A stretch of 8,921 bases of DNA from Bacteroidaceae bacterium (lineage in GTDB: Bacteria > Bacteroidota > Bacteroidia > Bacteroidales > Muribaculaceae): NCBI GenBank assembly GCA_021768245.1, contig JAETNO010000044.1, positions 1 through 8,921 on the forward strand, in the 5' to 3' direction. Within the stretch, counting starts at the first letter, position 1. Every line of letters starts with the position of its first letter. The position numbers and the translations under genes were made by a program. Positions 6,757 to 8,921 of this stretch are shown here, piece by piece. The notes beneath the pieces are model-generated. The model ran no database searches. It was not told the origin of the DNA and saw nothing but the letters and a program-made list of their open reading frames with translations.

Positions 6757-8187
6757 TCTCCCTTTTTCAAGCTGTTCGAGCGTGATGCCTGCCTGCTCCG
6801 ATCCGAGCGTTTTCGCCTCACTCAGGTAGCGTCGGGCGCTGTCGTAATCCTTTTGCAGGATGGCCAATGCACCGCGGGCATAAACCGCCTCGGGCGAATC
6901 GTCCGCTTTGGCAAGGTAACGCTTCGCACCTGTGAGGTCGCCGCGGCGCATTGCGGCGTTGGCGGCGTTGAGGTTGGCAACGGTGTCATCCGGGAACATG
7001 CGCACCGCTGTCTCGAACACTTCGGTGAACTCGTCCGTGCCCGGTTCATACTCTCGTGCGACGAGGTAGAACTCGTTCAGGCTCAGTTTCTGCGGTCGCT
7101 CGTGCATAATTCGTTTTATCTCCTCCACGTCGCTGTAACTGCGGATGGTGTAAGCGATGCGGTAGTCGGTGCGGCGCAACGCCGGATAACAGTTCTGTAA
7201 CAGGAAGCGGTATTCCTCCGGATAGGTGCTTTTTATTTTCCACTCTTTGGCATCCGGTTCCAAATTGGCGTCTATCAAAGCGATGATCCTCGTGCGATGT
7301 TCAAGGTTCGACCGTTCCACGTAGCGGCGCAATCCAGCCCAATCCTCCGCTTCGTAGCCGGTCGTTATCATATCGCCTTCAAACTGGTAGAGTTGCTGTA
7401 TGTGTTTCTTCAATGCGGCGGTACGCCCGATAGCCAATTCCTTGTTATGCGCATACGGACTTTCGGGCGAAGCATAACCTTTCAGCCATACCGAGGTGAT
7501 GGTTATATCCATGTCGTTCTGCACGGAGTCGATCGATGACTGTATTTTCCCCAGTTCGGCGGTGTTGTGCCGATAGCCCGGAAAAATCGCTGTCTGGTCG
7601 ACCGGAAAGTCGATGAACGCCGAACCTTCGAGTGAATCCCGCTTTTCGACCAGCCCTTGCGGACGTACATATACCAGTTCGGGGAAAAACGCCTCGGAAT
7701 GTCGTCCGAGCATCCCGGTCTGCTTTGCCAGCAGCGTGTTGCAGCATCCGTAGTCGCTGCGGTGAAGTGACAGCACGGAGCCGTTCATCCATTCGGCGTA
7801 TGGCACCATGCAGTGATATTCGATGTCGTCAGGCTTCTCCGCAGCCTTGTAGCTCTTTTCATCCCTGCCCGACAGCATGCTCTCGCCCTTGCGTACATAG
7901 AAGTAGTAGCGCCGTCTGCCGTAAACTCCTATCGATTGCAGGCTGAGCGAATCGCTGCCGTTGACCAGCCATGGTGTGAGCAGCACCGCGCGATTATTGT
8001 CCACGTCGAGCCCAGACAAATCCCAAAGCATATCTATGGCGATGTACGCGCCGTTGCGTTCCATCCTGAGATTTTCTATGGAAACGCCGTCCACGATGTC
8101 CTGTTTCCGCATGTCGATTGCGGTCTGCGCTTCCGCTGCCGTAACCATGCCCAAAAGGGCTGAAAGGATATACAATCTCTTTTTCAT
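6751..8187 (-). CDS. DUF3868 / OmpA-like / TPR envelope protein of fimbrial operon
   Basis: A 478-residue exported protein. The reading frame is open up to 8292, but the start at 8187 is chosen because it places MKKRLYILSALLG, a typical signal peptide, at the N-terminus (cleavage likely after AEA, residue 20) and removes an overlap with the upstream gene. Residues about 21-180 match the DUF3868 pattern of conserved beta strands. Residues about 187-345 resemble an OmpA-like domain: GYASPES followed by a helix beginning NKELAIGRTAALKKH recalls the OmpA core (glycine, then N...L...R.A). This type of domain binds peptidoglycan in other proteins. Residues about 370-475 hold helical repeats like TPRs (ANLNAANAAMRRGD, then LAILQKDYDSARRYL). 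Such proteins lie next to DUF3575 and Mfa1/Mfa2 genes. A structural link between the fimbrial apparatus and the cell wall is inferred. Confidence 0.85.
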   Translation of the reverse strand: MKKRLYILSALLGMVTAAEAQTAIDMRKQDIVDGVSIENLRMERNGAYIAIDMLWDLSGLDVDNNRAVLLTPWLVNGSDSLSLQSIGVYGRRRYYFYVRKGESMLSGRDEKSYKAAEKPDDIEYHCMVPYAEWMNGSVLSLHRSDYGCCNTLLAKQTGMLGRHSEAFFPELVYVRPQGLVEKRDSLEGSAFIDFPVDQTAIFPGYRHNTAELGKIQSSIDSVQNDMDITITSVWLKGYASPESPYAHNKELAIGRTAALKKHIQQLYQFEGDMITTGYEAEDWAGLRRYVERSNLEHRTRIIALIDANLEPDAKEWKIKSTYPEEYRFLLQNCYPALRRTDYRIAYTIRSYSDVEEIKRIMHERPQKLSLNEFYLVAREYEPGTDEFTEVFETAVRMFPDDTVANLNAANAAMRRGDLTGAKRYLAKADDSPEAVYARGALAILQKDYDSARRYLSEAKTLGSEQAGITLEQLEKGRH

Positions 8188-8198
8188 CTCGTACACGA

Positions 8199-8798
8199 TT
8201 AAAATACATAAACAAGGTTGATTGCCGCCTTCGTCGGGCCCACGTAGTGGTGCGGCTTGTCCGTTTCCACCTTCCTGCCGCAGCCGGTACACCGGAAGCG
8301 GTCATAGCGTGTATAGGAATAGCCGAAGCCTATTTCTGCCTCGAGGTTCCAATGTCGCCCCAGTATCCACGCATAACCATAAGCGATACCAGCGCCTACG
8401 AACCAGCCTTGATAACGGCTATCCTTCAGTTTGCGGGCATCCGAACCGAAGAAGTTGATTTGTCCGTCGAAACCTCCGATATTATACTGTCCGCCATGCA
8501 TGTGGGCACCCACGAAGTGCCCCGAGAACCGGTCGCGGAACCAGTACCTGGCTTCAGGTTGAAAGACCCAGTGTTTCCAGCGTCGGTCGTGCGAGAGCGT
8601 CCATGCGTTGAATTGCCCCGTTATGTCCAACGTCCATTTGGGAGCGAGCCCGACCTCTATTCCCAAATTCGGATTCAGGAAAGCGTCTGCCAGGATATTG
8701 CTCTTGGCAGCCACTCGCTGGGCTTCGATATCCTGCGTAATACCGGTGACGGCGATTGCCAGCAGGACGAACATTCGTTTTATAATTCCATTATTCAT
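8199..8798 (-). CDS. DUF3575 outer-membrane protein, first gene of the fimbrial operon
   Basis: A 199-residue protein with a cleavable signal peptide: KR at residues 7-8, a hydrophobic stretch at about 9-19, and likely signal peptidase I cleavage after IEA at about residue 26. The rest alternates aromatic and small residues as in a small outer-membrane beta-barrel and ends in phenylalanine (VYVF), a common barrel C-terminus. A CxxC pair (C170, C173) followed by VGPTKAA near the end matches what I recall of DUF3575. Members of this family are often encoded ahead of the DUF3868 and fimbrillin genes in Bacteroidales; their molecular role is not settled. The next gene starts 11 nt downstream. An alternative start at Met9 (8774) would leave a shorter signal peptide with little n-region, so 8798 is preferred. 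No clear Shine-Dalgarno site precedes it. The upstream DNA appears to be the end of an insertion sequence. Confidence 0.85.
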   Translation of the reverse strand: MNNGIIKRMFVLLAIAVTGITQDIEAQRVAAKSNILADAFLNPNLGIEVGLAPKWTLDITGQFNAWTLSHDRRWKHWVFQPEARYWFRDRFSGHFVGAHMHGGQYNIGGFDGQINFFGSDARKLKDSRYQGWFVGAGIAYGYAWILGRHWNLEAEIGFGYSYTRYDRFRCTGCGRKVETDKPHHYVGPTKAAINLVYVF

Positions 8799-8810
8799 AC
8801 TTTAAATCAT

Positions 8811-8833
8811 TAGTGTCCCGTTAAAATTGGGAC
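8811..8833. repeat. Probable insertion-sequence end with short inverted repeat
   Basis: The arms GTCCC (8815-8819) and GGGAC (8829-8833) flank a 9-nt AT-rich spacer, directly after the transposase stop codon and 12-16 nt before the DUF3575 start codon. This is where the terminal inverted repeat of the element should be. The other end of the element is outside the window, so neither the exact boundary nor a target-site duplication can be seen. The small palindrome could also act as a weak transcription stop for the transposase gene. Confidence 0.45.
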
Positions 8834-8843
8834 GAAGTTAATA

Positions 8844-8921
8844 TTAATCAAATAGTCCCTCCAAGAGGGGATAATCGAGTTCTTTGACATCGTTGAAATT
8901 AGTCTTTTCGAAGAGATCTCT
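8844..8921 (-). CDS. Transposase, C-terminal end only (partial, cut by window edge)
   Basis: The last 25 codons of a reading frame that enters from the right edge and stops with TAA at 8844-8846. The peptide ends in NFNDVKELDYPLLEGLFD. From memory of the family, this resembles the tails of Bacteroidetes IS4-superfamily DDE transposases, where a 'xxLFxKTNFNDVKEL' ending is common. The catalytic DDE residues would lie outside the window and cannot be seen. The stop codon is followed within 11 nt by a short inverted repeat, as expected where a transposase gene runs nearly to the end of its element. The local base composition is richer in A+T than the neighbouring fimbrial genes. The gene reads in the same direction as the fimbrial operon, so transcripts could run through into it. 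The assignment as a transposase is fairly likely; the exact family is uncertain. Confidence 0.6.
   Translation of the reverse strand, partial: RDLFEKTNFNDVKELDYPLLEGLFD

Noticed and set aside
8856..8870. Short inverted repeat TCCCTC / GAGGGG with a 3-nt loop
   Set aside because: It lies inside the transposase coding frame (YPLLEGL) and has a G-T mismatch at its outer pair, so it is better explained by the codons than as a terminator.
1..8921. CRISPR arrays, tRNA or rRNA genes, riboswitches
   Set aside because: I saw no regularly spaced direct repeats, cloverleaf-like sequences, conserved rRNA segments or known riboswitch cores on either strand; nearly all the DNA is taken up by the six fimbrial genes.

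Overview
The window is a type V (Mfa/Fim-like) fimbrial operon from a member of the order Bacteroidales. This rests on the protein families, which are typical of Porphyromonas, Bacteroides, Parabacteroides and Alistipes: DUF3575, DUF3868/OmpA-like, Mfa1-like fimbrillin, FimB/Mfa2-like anchor and a FISUMP-type tip protein. Lipoprotein signal peptides and sparse Shine-Dalgarno sites agree with it. I do not assign a genus.

All convincing genes lie on the minus strand, so the operon reads from right to left. At the right edge (8844-8921) is the C-terminal end of a transposase, followed by a short inverted repeat (about 8811-8833) that probably belongs to the end of an insertion sequence. The operon starts immediately downstream: an outer-membrane DUF3575 protein (8199-8798), a DUF3868/OmpA-like/TPR protein (6751-8187), the main Mfa1-like fimbrillin (4974-6710), a FimB/Mfa2-like anchor lipoprotein (3756-4790), an accessory fimbrillin lipoprotein (2599-3741), and a large tip-like fimbrillin with a FISUMP C-terminus (213-2597). 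Most gaps are 1-40 nt. The exception is a 183-nt gap after the main fimbrillin gene, which holds a perfect 13-bp hairpin.

After the last gene there is a perfect 11-bp inverted repeat (155-199), probably a terminator. Next comes a match to the Bacteroides -33/-7 promoter (70-100) and the start of an unrecognised reading frame that leaves the window at the left edge.

Inferred working model: the DUF3575 and DUF3868 proteins are accessory envelope components. The fimbrillins are exported as lipoproteins, and those with an arginine after the first predicted strand are cut by an arginine-specific protease encoded elsewhere. They then polymerise by strand exchange on the uncleaved anchor, with the FISUMP protein at the distal end. 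Apart from the insertion-sequence junction, the hairpins and the left-edge frame, this is a recognisable member of a known system; I did not find a wholly new one.
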